This document shows, in pieces, positions 35,108-43,210 of a stretch of 64,000 nt of DNA (position 1 is the first letter of the stretch; every line of letters starts with the position of its first letter). Both the position numbers and the translations under genes were made by a program. The DNA comes from JAXIPB01 sp045403155 (GTDB lineage Bacteria > Actinomycetota > Actinomycetes > Mycobacteriales > Micromonosporaceae): contig JAXIPB010000071.1 of the NCBI GenBank assembly GCA_045403155.1, positions 1-64,000 of the forward strand. Reading direction: 5' to 3'. The notes beneath the pieces were generated by a model, which saw only the letters and a list, made by a program, of their open reading frames with translations, made no database searches and had not been told where the DNA came from.

Positions 35108-35710
35108 GTGGCGCACATCGAACAGTCGAGACTGCCCCAGTTAACGATCCGCGACCCCAAGGTGATGCGCGCAATGGCGCACCCCGCCCGGCTCGCCATC
35201 CTCGAATACCTCACCGACGGGCATGAGGCGACGGCCACCGAGTGCGCCGAGGTGTGTGGACTCTCGCCCAGCGCGACGAGCTACCACCTGCGGGAGCTGG
35301 CGAAGGTCGGCCTTCTTGAGGAGGCGCCGAGCCGTGGGGATGGCCGGGAGCGGGTCTGGCGTGCCGCCGTGGGCGGCTATCAGATCGAGGTCGAAGATCC
35401 GTCTCCGGAGACCTTCCCGGCGGCACTCGCCCTGCTCGACTTCATTCTGATTCGCGACGACGCGCAGGCGCGGCGCTGGTTTGAGCGCGCGGCCGAGGAA
35501 CCGAAGGAGTGGTTTGACGCCGCCAGCATGACCCGACGGCAGCTGGTGATGACGGCCGCGGAGTTGACGGCGCTGTTCGAGGCGGTGAATGAGCTCATGG
35601 CTCCGTACGGTCGAGCCGAGCGGAAAGATCCGCCGCCGGGCGCCCGCGGGGGCGCCGCCCTCTCCCGCGCGTTCCCCCCCGACAACCCCCCCCCAAAATA
35701 CCCCGCCTAA
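35108..35710 (+). CDS. ArsR-family HTH regulator
   Basis: A 200-aa regulator with an N-terminal winged helix (VMRAMAHPARLAILEYLTDG, CGLSPSATSYHLRELAKVGLL) and a helical C-terminal half of the kind seen in regulators next to MFS exporters. No cysteine metal site is visible. GTG 35108 is the first start before the domain. The C-terminus is Gly/Ala/Pro-rich over G/C runs (35680-35703), and the stop TAA (35708-35710) lies in the first bases of repeat copy G. The MFS gene downstream is the likely target. Confidence 0.85.
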   Translation: MAHIEQSRLPQLTIRDPKVMRAMAHPARLAILEYLTDGHEATATECAEVCGLSPSATSYHLRELAKVGLLEEAPSRGDGRERVWRAAVGGYQIEVEDPSPETFPAALALLDFILIRDDAQARRWFERAAEEPKEWFDAASMTRRQLVMTAAELTALFEAVNELMAPYGRAERKDPPPGARGGAALSRAFPPDNPPPKYPA

Positions 35711-35773
35711 CATGACCGGGCGGACATGATCGACGCCATTTCGCGACGCGAAACTCATGATCACCGCGATCTT
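35707..35773 (-). repeat. 67-bp dispersed repeat, copy G (reverse, degenerate core)
   Basis: Reading leftwards from 35773 the head is AAGATCGCGGTGATCATGAG, one base different from copy A. The 26-base core at 35707-35732 is worn (CATGACCGGGCGGACATGATCG) but aligns without gaps. It contains the ArsR stop, and an ATG (35757) in the MFS frame that is probably not the true start. Confidence 0.8.
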
Positions 35774-35777
35774 GGAG

Positions 35778-35806
35778 TTGACACAGCAAGATGTGAAGGA
35801 ATATTT
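35778..35806 (+). promoter_or_regulatory. SigA-type promoter of the MFS gene
   Basis: TTGACA (35778-35783), a 17-base spacer, then ATATTT (35801-35806). A transcript would begin near 35813, at or one base before GTG 35814, so the mRNA would be leaderless. The promoter begins 4 bases after repeat copy G. Confidence 0.65.
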
Positions 35807-35813
35807 TCGAAGT

Positions 35814-37064
35814 GTGGTCTTCACATCTCGTGGGCAGCGGGGACCTTGGCGCGACGTGTACCTGGCGTCGGCGGCCAAAGCCATCTCGTACTGTGGCGAC
35901 TTCCTCGCGGCGACGACACTCGCGCTCGCGCTGCAGGCACGGGGCGATAACGGGTACGGCGTAGCGGCGCTGCTGATGGCGGCCGCGCTTCCGATGGCGA
36001 TCCTGGGGCCACTGGGCGGGCGGCTCGCGGACAGGGTGGACAGTCGCGCCCTGCTGGTCACGACGGGCCCGGGCCAGGCGGTCGTCTGCGCGCTACTGGC
36101 GTCCACAGACCACCCAGCAGCAATCGTCGCCCTGGTGGCCGTACTCTCCGCCGGGCTCGCCGTGACGCAGCCCACGTTGAGTGCGCTCGTGCCGGACATG
36201 GTGGGCCCGGAGAACCTGCCGAAGGCGATGTCCATCAGCCAGACCGCGGGCGCTTTGGGCATGCTCGCCGGGCCCGCACTCGGCGGCGTGCTCGTTGGTA
36301 CCTACGGCGTACGACTGCCACTCTGGCTGGACGCGGCGTCCTTCCTCGCGCTGGTGGCCGCGGGGCTGTCGATCCGCACCCGGCGCGGCGGTCGCGTCAC
36401 CCCGCCGGCGTCGGCGGCGCCGACAACGACCGACTCGCCGTGGCGGCTGCGCGGCGACCGGCTCCTGGTCACGCTCCTCGTCGCGGTCGCCTCCGTCATC
36501 GCCGCCGTGACCGCGGTCCACGTCGTCGAGGTCTTCTTTGTCCGAGACACGCTGGGCGCGCCCGAGAGCATGTACGGTGCGCTCGAGACAGTGTGGACGC
36601 TTGGTGTGCTGGCCGGCGCGTGGCCCTTCGGCCGGGTGCGCGGTGGGGACCACGGTTTCGTCATCACAATGCTGTTGGCGCTCACGGGCCTCTCCCTGGT
36701 CGTACTCGTGTCGGCCGGCGTGCCCACGGCTGGGTGGCTGCTCCCGCTGTACCTCGGCGGCGGAGCGCTCAACGCGGGCCTCAACGTGCTCTCCGGCGTC
36801 GTCCTGGGCCGGCGGGTACCGGCCGCCGTCCGGGGCCGTGTCTTCGGCACCTTCGCCGGCGTTTGCAATGCAGCCAACATGATTGGGTACGCCGTGGGCG
36901 GCGCCTTGATGCCGCTAGCTCCGCCCCGGGCGATCATCGCCGGCACCGGCATCGCGGGGCTGCTCGTTGGCGCAGCGTTCCTCGTACCGCTCGTGGCTTC
37001 CCTCGCCCGAAAGAGGATCGCCGCCGAGTCGGCGGCGGCCGTCGGCTACCGTGCAGAAACATGA
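35814..37064 (+). CDS. MFS transporter
   Basis: About 416 aa with 12 predicted membrane helices. The loop 2-3 motif is present as GGRLADRVDSRALLV, and the middle loop is Arg/Pro-rich (RTRRGGRVTPPASA). This resembles the MFS_3/EntS-type exporter group. GTG 35814 is chosen because it fits a leaderless transcript and because residues from ATG 35757 would be repeat-encoded. It overlaps mqnA by 4 bases. Drug or metabolite export under the ArsR-type regulator is likely, substrate unknown. Confidence 0.85.
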   Translation: MVFTSRGQRGPWRDVYLASAAKAISYCGDFLAATTLALALQARGDNGYGVAALLMAAALPMAILGPLGGRLADRVDSRALLVTTGPGQAVVCALLASTDHPAAIVALVAVLSAGLAVTQPTLSALVPDMVGPENLPKAMSISQTAGALGMLAGPALGGVLVGTYGVRLPLWLDAASFLALVAAGLSIRTRRGGRVTPPASAAPTTTDSPWRLRGDRLLVTLLVAVASVIAAVTAVHVVEVFFVRDTLGAPESMYGALETVWTLGVLAGAWPFGRVRGGDHGFVITMLLALTGLSLVVLVSAGVPTAGWLLPLYLGGGALNAGLNVLSGVVLGRRVPAAVRGRVFGTFAGVCNAANMIGYAVGGALMPLAPPRAIIAGTGIAGLLVGAAFLVPLVASLARKRIAAESAAAVGYRAET

Positions 37065-37960
37065 GCACTCAGCACGTCCCATCCGAGCGCGCTGTGGGCG
37101 GCGGCGCCGACGGCGGGTGGCCACGCCCCCGCGTCGGGCACATTCAGTTCCTCAATTGTCTTCCGCTGTACTGGGGTCTCATGCGATCGGGCGCGCTCCT
37201 CGGGGTTGATCTGCGCAAGGACACCCCGGACCGCCTCAACACCGCATTGGTCACGGGAAGCCTCGACATCGGACCGATCTCGCTCGTCGAGTACCTCCGC
37301 CACGCCGACGACCTGCTGCTGTTGCCTGACCTCGCCGTTGGCAGCGACGGCCCGGTGCACTCGGTGAACCTTGTTTCCACCGTGGAGCTGACCAAGCTGG
37401 ACGGTCGGCGAGTGGCGCTCGGTTCGACCTCGCGAACCGCGGTGCTGCTCGCTCGCCTTCTGCTGGAGTCGCGGATCGGCGTGTCACCTGAGTACTTCGA
37501 TTGCCCGCCCGATCTGACCGAGATGCTGTTGGAGGCCGACGCGGCCGTGCTGATCGGCGATACCGCGCTGAGGGCCCGCCACGAGGCGGCTGCCCGCGGA
37601 TTGATCGTTACCGATTTGGCGGAGGCATGGCGGGAGTGGACCGGCCTGCCGATGGTCTTCGCGGTGTGGGCGGTACGGCGTGAGTTCGCCACCCAGCACC
37701 CGGGCATGGTCAAGGAGGTCCACGACGCCTTTCTCGACTCCCGCGCGCTGTGCCTCACCGAGCTCGATGCCGTCGCGGCGGTGGCGGCCCGCTGGGAGCC
37801 CTACTCGGCCGAGACGCTGGCGGAGTACTTCCGGGCGCTGGACTTCTCGCTCGGTGAGCGCCAGATCGCCGGGCTGCGAGCGTTCGCGGCGCTCGCGGAG
37901 CGAGCCGGTTCGGCCCCGCCGCTCCCCGAGGACGGCCCGCATTTCTTCGCCTTGATGTAG
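37061..37960 (+). CDS. mqnA: Chorismate dehydratase MqnA
   Basis: The first step of the futalosine route: chorismate to 3-[(1-carboxyvinyl)oxy]benzoate. A 299-aa protein with a periplasmic-binding-like fold: VGHIQFLNCLPLYWGLM at the N-terminus, GSLDIGPISLVEYLRHADD, VALGSTSRTAVLLARLLL and DLAEAWREWTGLPMVFAVW. All are typical of MqnA. ATG 37061 overlaps the MFS stop, so in this genome mqnA seems to be cotranscribed with a transporter. It ends 5 bases before the convergent next gene. Confidence 0.94.
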   Translation: MSTQHVPSERAVGGGADGGWPRPRVGHIQFLNCLPLYWGLMRSGALLGVDLRKDTPDRLNTALVTGSLDIGPISLVEYLRHADDLLLLPDLAVGSDGPVHSVNLVSTVELTKLDGRRVALGSTSRTAVLLARLLLESRIGVSPEYFDCPPDLTEMLLEADAAVLIGDTALRARHEAAARGLIVTDLAEAWREWTGLPMVFAVWAVRREFATQHPGMVKEVHDAFLDSRALCLTELDAVAAVAARWEPYSAETLAEYFRALDFSLGERQIAGLRAFAALAERAGSAPPLPEDGPHFFALM

Positions 37961-37965
37961 CAGAC

Positions 37966-39177
37966 TCAGGAGACGTCGGGATTGAGCAGCGCGGTGGCCA
38001 CGTCGGCGCACACCTTGCTGGTGATTGTGAGCAGTTGGGCGTCGTTCTTGCCGGCGCTGGGATAGCGCTGCATCACCGCCATGATCCAGGTATCGCCGAT
38101 GGCCATGCAGTTGGTGTGGTAGGTGCCATCCTCTTTCCAGATGTCCCACCCGTTCTTCCAGGCGACCTGCGACTGGAGCGCCGGCGGCAGCGCCTTGGCA
38201 ATGCCGAAGTCGCCGTAGCTGAGCCCGGGCTGGATCTTGCGCATGAGGCCGAGCAGCCAGGGCGTCTCGGTCGCGCCCGCGGCGCGGCCGTCGGCGATGC
38301 ATTCGCCGAGGCGAACGGCGTCCTGGGCCGAGATCTTCGTGTAGCCCCATCCCTCGCCCTTTGTCGCCTCCTGCGGGGCTTCGGAGTCGGTCAGACTACA
38401 CGTGGTGATCAAGCGCTTGATCGAATTCGTCCGGCCGACCCGGTTGTACGTCCATTCGGCCGCGGCGTTGTCGCTCTTCTGGATCATCACGGAAAGCGTG
38501 CCTCGGCTCGAATCGGTGAGCGTCGCCCTCCGCTGGCTCGCCGGCTTTGCCTTGTCTTCATCGGCGATTCGGAGGTAGTCCGCGGCCAGCCACGCCTTGA
38601 TCATTGAGGCCGTCTCGCTGGACTCCATCATGTTGGCCGAGCCAACGATCTCCCCCGTGCGCCGATCCATGAGCGCCCAGCTCAGGAATCCCTTGGTGTT
38701 CACCGCAGCGGCGGTGACCTCTGCGGACCGGAACGGGAGCGGCTCCGGCTCCGGAGTCGGAGGGGAGCTCGGCGAGTCCCTGCCCGGGGCCGGGTTAGCA
38801 AAGCCTCCCGGCGCGAACGGCGAGCCGGGAACGAACCTCAAGCCAGCACCGACCGCGCCGAAGCCCAGGACGAGGATGAGGACCGTCCATATCGGGAACC
38901 GCCGGCGGCGCCGGGTGTGGGTTCGGATCGGACGGGACTTGCCGATGAGAGGCTCCGGGGGCGGCGGCGGCATCGGCGGCTGCATCGGCGGCGCCGGCTG
39001 ACGAGGACCGTACGTCTGCCCGTACACGATCCCTCGACCGCCACTGTCGCGTGGCGGACCCTCGCGGCGGGGACCGTCGTGCCCGCCGCCCCGACGGTCG
39101 GGCTGCCGTGGACCTGGGCGCGCGCGATTCTCGCCGCGCGGGGGCACGGGTGACCACGGGTCATCGGTCGGCAACAT
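37966..39177 (-). CDS. Membrane-anchored class A beta-lactamase-like serine hydrolase
   Basis: A 403-aa protein. The cytoplasmic N-terminus is Pro/Arg-rich, one TM helix (FPIWTVLILVLGFGAVGAGL) follows, then a Pro-rich linker and a penicillin-recognising domain. The three active-site motifs are readable in order: SxxK in SMIKAWLAADYL, SDN in MIQKSDNAAAEW and KxG in VAWKNGWDIW. The Glu of the omega loop is not obvious, so it may be a PBP-like or wall-modifying hydrolase rather than a true beta-lactamase. It may be relevant to wall turnover. Confidence 0.8.
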   Translation of the reverse strand: MLPTDDPWSPVPPRGENRARPGPRQPDRRGGGHDGPRREGPPRDSGGRGIVYGQTYGPRQPAPPMQPPMPPPPPEPLIGKSRPIRTHTRRRRRFPIWTVLILVLGFGAVGAGLRFVPGSPFAPGGFANPAPGRDSPSSPPTPEPEPLPFRSAEVTAAAVNTKGFLSWALMDRRTGEIVGSANMMESSETASMIKAWLAADYLRIADEDKAKPASQRRATLTDSSRGTLSVMIQKSDNAAAEWTYNRVGRTNSIKRLITTCSLTDSEAPQEATKGEGWGYTKISAQDAVRLGECIADGRAAGATETPWLLGLMRKIQPGLSYGDFGIAKALPPALQSQVAWKNGWDIWKEDGTYHTNCMAIGDTWIMAVMQRYPSAGKNDAQLLTITSKVCADVATALLNPDVS

Positions 39178-39313
39178 CTACCTCGCGGGGGATCGCGTGG
39201 GGGGCAAGCGCGTGGACGGTAATCGGGACCGCGGGGGAGCGCAGCCCGGAGCCGATGCTATCGGGTCCGGGCACCGACGCCGAACCGACAGGTCAGGCGG
39301 CCCGCGCAGGTCG

Positions 39314-39354
39314 GTGTTACACCGCCTTGCCGATTCGGTCGCAGGCTGTAACAC
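39314..39354. promoter_or_regulatory. Candidate operator of the paa operon
   Basis: GTGTTACA (39314-39321) and TGTAACAC (39347-39354) are a perfect 8-bp inverted pair whose centres are 33 bases apart, ending 2 bases before the paaA start. Half-sites of this type are used by TetR-family PaaR regulators. No regulator gene is in the window. Confidence 0.6.
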
Positions 39355-39356
39355 TG

Positions 39357-40418
39357 ATGGTCGTGTACGGTAATGACTTCGGCGTTCCCGAGAGCCTGCT
39401 CGACCAGGTCGATGAGGCGGAGCGCGCACTCAAGGAGGCGGCCGAGCGCCGCAGGGGCGCCGACGCGGATAGCGCGGACCAGCAGGCCTACTTCGATGCG
39501 ATCATCGTGGCGGACCAGAAGATCGAACCCCGCGACTGGATGCCGGATTCGTATCGCAAGACGCTAATCCGACAGATCGCCCAGCACGCCCACTCAGAGA
39601 TCATCGGGATGCAGCCGGAGGGGAACTGGATCACCCGCGCGCCCTCGCTCAAGCGCAAGGCAATCCTGTTGGCGAAGGTGCAGGACGAGGCCGGGCATGG
39701 GCTTTACCTCTACGCCGCTGCCGAGACGCTAGGCATTTCGCGCGATGAACTTGTGCAGATGCTCCTTGACGGCCGCCAGAAATACTCCTCGATCTTCAAC
39801 TATCCGACGCTCACGTGGGCCGACATCGGCGCCATCGGATGGCTCGTGGACGGCGCCGCGATCGTAAACCAGGTGCCGCTGTGCCGATGCTCGTACGGTC
39901 CCTATGCCCGCGCCATGATTCGCATCTGCAAGGAGGAGTCCTTCCACCAGCGTCAGGGCTACGAGATCCTGTACACGCTCTCGCACGGCACAGCGGCCCA
40001 GAAGGCGATGGCACAGGACGCCGTGAACCGGTGGTGGTATCCGTCGCTGGCGATGTTCGGACCGCCCGATTCGGAGTCGACCCACTCGGAGCAGTCCATG
40101 GCGTGGGGCATCAAGCGCTTCAGCAATGACGATCTGCGCCAGCGCTTCGTCGACATGTGCGTCGGTCAGGCCGACATCCTGGAGCTGCGGATTCCGGACG
40201 AGGACCTGCGCTGGAACTCCGAGCGCGGACATCACGACTACACCCAGCCCGACTATGACGAGCTGATCGCGGTCATCAGGGGTGACGGGCCCTGCAACCG
40301 CCAACGCTCCGCCCACCGCCGTCGCGCGCACGCAGATGGGGCTTGGGTACGCGAGGCGGCCGCCGCCCACGCCGCGAAGCGCACCAGGGTTGGCCCCAGA
40401 TCCGGAGCGCCCCGGTGA
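39357..40418 (+). CDS. paaA: Phenylacetyl-CoA epoxidase subunit A
   Basis: The catalytic di-iron subunit of the PaaABC(D)E complex that epoxidises phenylacetyl-CoA. A 353-aa protein with ferritin-like iron-binding helices: RQIAQHAHSEIIGM, VQDEAGHGLYLYAAAE (ExxH) and CKEESFHQRQGYEI (ExxH). The C-terminus (GPCNRQRSAHRRRAHADGAW) is the usual one in actinobacteria, with about 15 extra basic residues. ATG 39357. All five paa genes overlap by 4 bases. Confidence 0.96.
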   Translation: MVVYGNDFGVPESLLDQVDEAERALKEAAERRRGADADSADQQAYFDAIIVADQKIEPRDWMPDSYRKTLIRQIAQHAHSEIIGMQPEGNWITRAPSLKRKAILLAKVQDEAGHGLYLYAAAETLGISRDELVQMLLDGRQKYSSIFNYPTLTWADIGAIGWLVDGAAIVNQVPLCRCSYGPYARAMIRICKEESFHQRQGYEILYTLSHGTAAQKAMAQDAVNRWWYPSLAMFGPPDSESTHSEQSMAWGIKRFSNDDLRQRFVDMCVGQADILELRIPDEDLRWNSERGHHDYTQPDYDELIAVIRGDGPCNRQRSAHRRRAHADGAWVREAAAAHAAKRTRVGPRSGAPR

Positions 40419-40696
40419 GCGGCTGGACGCTCTGGGAGGTCTTTGTTCGGCCGCGGCGCGGTCTCTCCCACATACACGTGGGTAGCGTGCACGCTCCCGA
40501 CGCGGTGATCGCCTTGCGCAACGCGCGCGACGTCTACACCCGCCGGCAGGAGGGCGTCTCGATCTGGGTCGTGCCGGCGACGACCATCACCGCGTCCAGT
40601 CCCGACGAGAAGGACTCCTTCTTCGATCCCGCCGCGGACAAGGTCTACCGGCATCCGACCTTCTATAACGTGCCAGAAGGCGTGAAGCACCTATGA
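40415..40696 (+). CDS. paaB: Phenylacetyl-CoA epoxidase subunit B
   Basis: A 93-aa structural subunit that bridges PaaAC. WTLWEVFVRPRRGLSHIHVG, DAVIALRNARDVYTRRQEG and SIWVVPA are near-invariant family stretches. GTG 40415 overlaps the paaA stop. Confidence 0.95.
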   Translation: MSGWTLWEVFVRPRRGLSHIHVGSVHAPDAVIALRNARDVYTRRQEGVSIWVVPATTITASSPDEKDSFFDPAADKVYRHPTFYNVPEGVKHL

Positions 40697-41469
40697 CGGC
40701 CGACGTCGCCGAGTTCGCGCTTCGCGTGGGCGATGACGCACTCATCGCGGCGCAGCGTCTGGCCGAGTGGTCGGCCAGCGCGCCGGAGATGGAGGAGGAC
40801 ATCGCGCTCTCCAACATCGCCCTCGACCAGCTGGGCGTGGCCCGGCTGATGCTTTCGTACGCGGGAGAGCTCGCCGGTGGCGACGAGGACTCCTTGGCGT
40901 TTCGCCGCGACGACCGGGAATTCCGCAACTGCCTTCTCGTGGAAGTTCCCAACGCCGGCCCGGCCGCGGCCCCCGGTGCGCCGGGCGACTTCGGCGTCAC
41001 CATGGCCAAGCTGCTCTTCCTCTCGACCTATCAGCGCCTTGTGTACGACGGACTTACCGCGTCCGCCGATGAACGGCTGGCCGGAGTCGCGGCGAAGGCG
41101 CGCAAGGAGTCGGCGTACCACGTCGACCACGCGTCACAGTGGACGGTGCGGCTGGGCGACGGCACTGAGGAGTCGCACCGGCGTATGCAGGCCGCGATCG
41201 ATGACGTCTGGCCATACACTCACGAGCTTTTCGCCGCGGACGACCTCACGGAGCGTTTGGACGCGGCCGGCACCGCGCCGGCGCCGCACGCCCTGCGTCC
41301 ACAGTGGCTCGACCTCGTCGACGCGGTACTCGTCGAGGCCACGCTGGAGCGGCCCGCCGACGGCTGGGCGCCCACGGGTGGTCGCGAGGGGCGCCACACG
41401 GAGCACCTGTCGTACCTGCTCGGCGAGATGCAGGTCCTGCACCGGGGCCACCCGGAGGCACAGTGGTGA
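40693..41469 (+). CDS. paaC: Phenylacetyl-CoA epoxidase subunit C
   Basis: The 258-aa catalytically silent ferritin-like partner of PaaA. DIALSNIALDQLGVARLMLS, FRDxxEFRN-type FRRDDREFRNCLLVE, and ESAYHVDHASQWTVRLGDGT are family features. ATGA overlap at both ends. Confidence 0.94.
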   Translation: MTADVAEFALRVGDDALIAAQRLAEWSASAPEMEEDIALSNIALDQLGVARLMLSYAGELAGGDEDSLAFRRDDREFRNCLLVEVPNAGPAAAPGAPGDFGVTMAKLLFLSTYQRLVYDGLTASADERLAGVAAKARKESAYHVDHASQWTVRLGDGTEESHRRMQAAIDDVWPYTHELFAADDLTERLDAAGTAPAPHALRPQWLDLVDAVLVEATLERPADGWAPTGGREGRHTEHLSYLLGEMQVLHRGHPEAQW

Positions 41470-41936
41470 GCGCCTACGCCGCGGCCGCCTCTGTAGTGGA
41501 CCCGGAGATCCGGGCGGTGACCATCGAGGAGCTGGGCATCCTGCGCGATGTCTCGCAGGACGAGGCGACCGGCCGGGTGACGGTGACGATCACGCCGACG
41601 TACTCCGGATGTCCGGCCATGGACGTGATCCGGGCGGATATCCGCCGCGCGCTGGGCGAAGCCGGCTATCCCGAGGTGGCGGTCGAGACCGTCCTGAGCC
41701 CCGCCTGGTCGACGGACATGATGAGCCAGAGTGGCCGGGACAAGCTCGCGGCGGCCGGGATCGCGCCGCCCACGCCGACCCGGTCGGGGGCCATCCCGTT
41801 GCGCCTGACCGTGAGGTGCCCACGGTGTGGGTCGGCCGAGACGGAGGAGATCTCCCGCTTCGGCTCGACGGCGTGCAAGGCCCTGTGGCGGTGCCGCTCC
41901 TGCGCCGAGCCCTTCGATCGCGTCAAGCCGTTGTGA
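41466..41936 (+). CDS. paaD: PaaD-like iron-sulfur assembly factor
   Basis: A 156-aa protein. An N-terminal MIP18/DUF59 domain (DPEIRAVTIEELGILRDV, ITPTYSGCPAMDVI) is followed by a C-terminal zinc ribbon with CPRCGS and CRSC. It is needed to mature the epoxidase, probably for Fe-S loading of PaaE. GTG 41466 overlaps paaC. Confidence 0.93.
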   Translation: MSAYAAAASVVDPEIRAVTIEELGILRDVSQDEATGRVTVTITPTYSGCPAMDVIRADIRRALGEAGYPEVAVETVLSPAWSTDMMSQSGRDKLAAAGIAPPTPTRSGAIPLRLTVRCPRCGSAETEEISRFGSTACKALWRCRSCAEPFDRVKPL

Positions 41937-43051
41937 CCGCCTCACTCACCCGACCTCGTCGGCGCCCCATCTTCCATCCGTTGCGCGTCATCGACGTCGA
42001 GGAACTGACCGACGATTCGGTAGCGGTGACGTTCGCCGTACCTGAGGAGCTGCGCGAGACGTTCCAGTTCTCACCGGGCCAGCATCTGACGGTCCGGCGG
42101 GCTCACCCGGACGGCGGCAGCGAGATCCGCCGGTCGTACTCGATCTGCTCCACGCCAAAGGATGTGAGGGAGCACGGGCTTGTGCGCATCGGCGTGCGGG
42201 AGATCGCCGGTGGGATGTTCTCCAGCTACGCCACGCGAACGCTGCGCCAAGGTGAGACCGTTGAGGTCCTCCCGCCGCTCGGGCATTTCACCACCGCGCT
42301 GGAGCCCGACCGGGCGCGCCACTACGCGGCGATCGCCGCTGGTTCGGGAATCACCCCAGTGTTGTCGCTGCTGGCGACGGCACTCTCGATTGAGCCCGAT
42401 AGTCGGTTCACGCTGGTCTACGGCAATCGTCGTGCGGCGACCGTGATGTTCGGCGAGGAGTTGGCCGATCTCAAGGACCGATACCCCGAGCGATTGCACG
42501 TCGTGCACGTCCTGTCCCGCGAGCCACAGATGTCGTCGTTGCTGTCGGGGCGGATCGACGCGGATCGACTTCGCGAGATCCTCGACTCGGGGCTGGTCGA
42601 TTCGAAGAGCGTCGACGAATGGTTCCTCTGTGGACCGTACGGGCTGGTCGGCGATGCCCAGGGCGTCCTCGCCGAACGCGGCGTGCCCGATCGAGCCGTT
42701 CATACGGAGCTCTTTCACGTGGAGGGCGAGCCGGTGCCCGCCCGCAGGGCCGACGAACAGGGTCGGTTGGCGGCGGCCGCCACGGTCACCATCGTGCTGG
42801 AAGGTCGGGAGTCGACGTTCACCATGAGCGGCGACGAGCGGGTCCTCGACGCCGCGCTCAAGGTCAGGGGTGAACTCCCGTACGCCTGCAAGGGCGGCGT
42901 CTGCTCGACCTGCCGGGCGAGACTCGTCGAGGGCGAGGTCGTCATGGCGCACAACTACGCCCTGGAGCCCGACGAGATCGCCGCCGGTTACGTGCTCACC
43001 TGCCAGTCCACGCCGGTCACGGACCGGCTGGTCGTCGACTACGACGCCTGA
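41933..43051 (+). CDS. paaE: Phenylacetyl-CoA epoxidase reductase subunit E
   Basis: Passes electrons from NADPH to PaaA. A 372-aa protein with an FAD domain (RRSYSICSTP), an NAD(P) domain (AAGSGITPVLSLL, WFLCGPYGLV) and a C-terminal plant-type [2Fe-2S] ferredoxin domain (CKGGVCSTCRARL, then VLTCQ). The ring-cleavage and beta-oxidation genes paaZ, G, F, H and J and the CoA ligase paaK are absent here, so they must lie elsewhere. Confidence 0.95.
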   Translation: MTASLTRPRRRPIFHPLRVIDVEELTDDSVAVTFAVPEELRETFQFSPGQHLTVRRAHPDGGSEIRRSYSICSTPKDVREHGLVRIGVREIAGGMFSSYATRTLRQGETVEVLPPLGHFTTALEPDRARHYAAIAAGSGITPVLSLLATALSIEPDSRFTLVYGNRRAATVMFGEELADLKDRYPERLHVVHVLSREPQMSSLLSGRIDADRLREILDSGLVDSKSVDEWFLCGPYGLVGDAQGVLAERGVPDRAVHTELFHVEGEPVPARRADEQGRLAAAATVTIVLEGRESTFTMSGDERVLDAALKVRGELPYACKGGVCSTCRARLVEGEVVMAHNYALEPDEIAAGYVLTCQSTPVTDRLVVDYDA

Positions 43052-43134
43052 CGCCAGCGTTGGGAGGGGTCCGCCCACCATCGCCTTTGTAGAGTAGGGG
43101 TCCGCTCCTTTCCCGGGGGCTGCCTAGGATCGAC

Positions 43135-43161
43135 CCATCCGGGCCGACAGCGGGTCCGAAT
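43135..43161 (+). promoter_or_regulatory. SigK-type ECF promoter upstream of sigK
   Basis: CCATCC (43135-43140), 15 bases, CCGAAT (43156-43161). This matches the SigK consensus that I remember from mycobacteria. The same motif with the same spacing stands before the DUF4383 gene. A start near 43168 would leave a leader of about 43 bases. Confidence 0.7.
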
Positions 43162-43210
43162 CACCTGGCATGACGGCGAACCGTCCCATCGGAGACTGAG
43201 GGGAGCGGCC

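Noticed and set aside
35757..35813. ATG 35757 as the MFS start
   Set aside because: It lies in repeat copy G, upstream of a good -35/-10 pair, and the added residues show no family match.
37966..39177. A dedicated beta-lactam resistance gene
   Set aside because: SxxK, SDN and KNG motifs are present, but the omega-loop glutamate is not evident and the protein is membrane-anchored with a Pro-rich stalk, so resistance is not supported.
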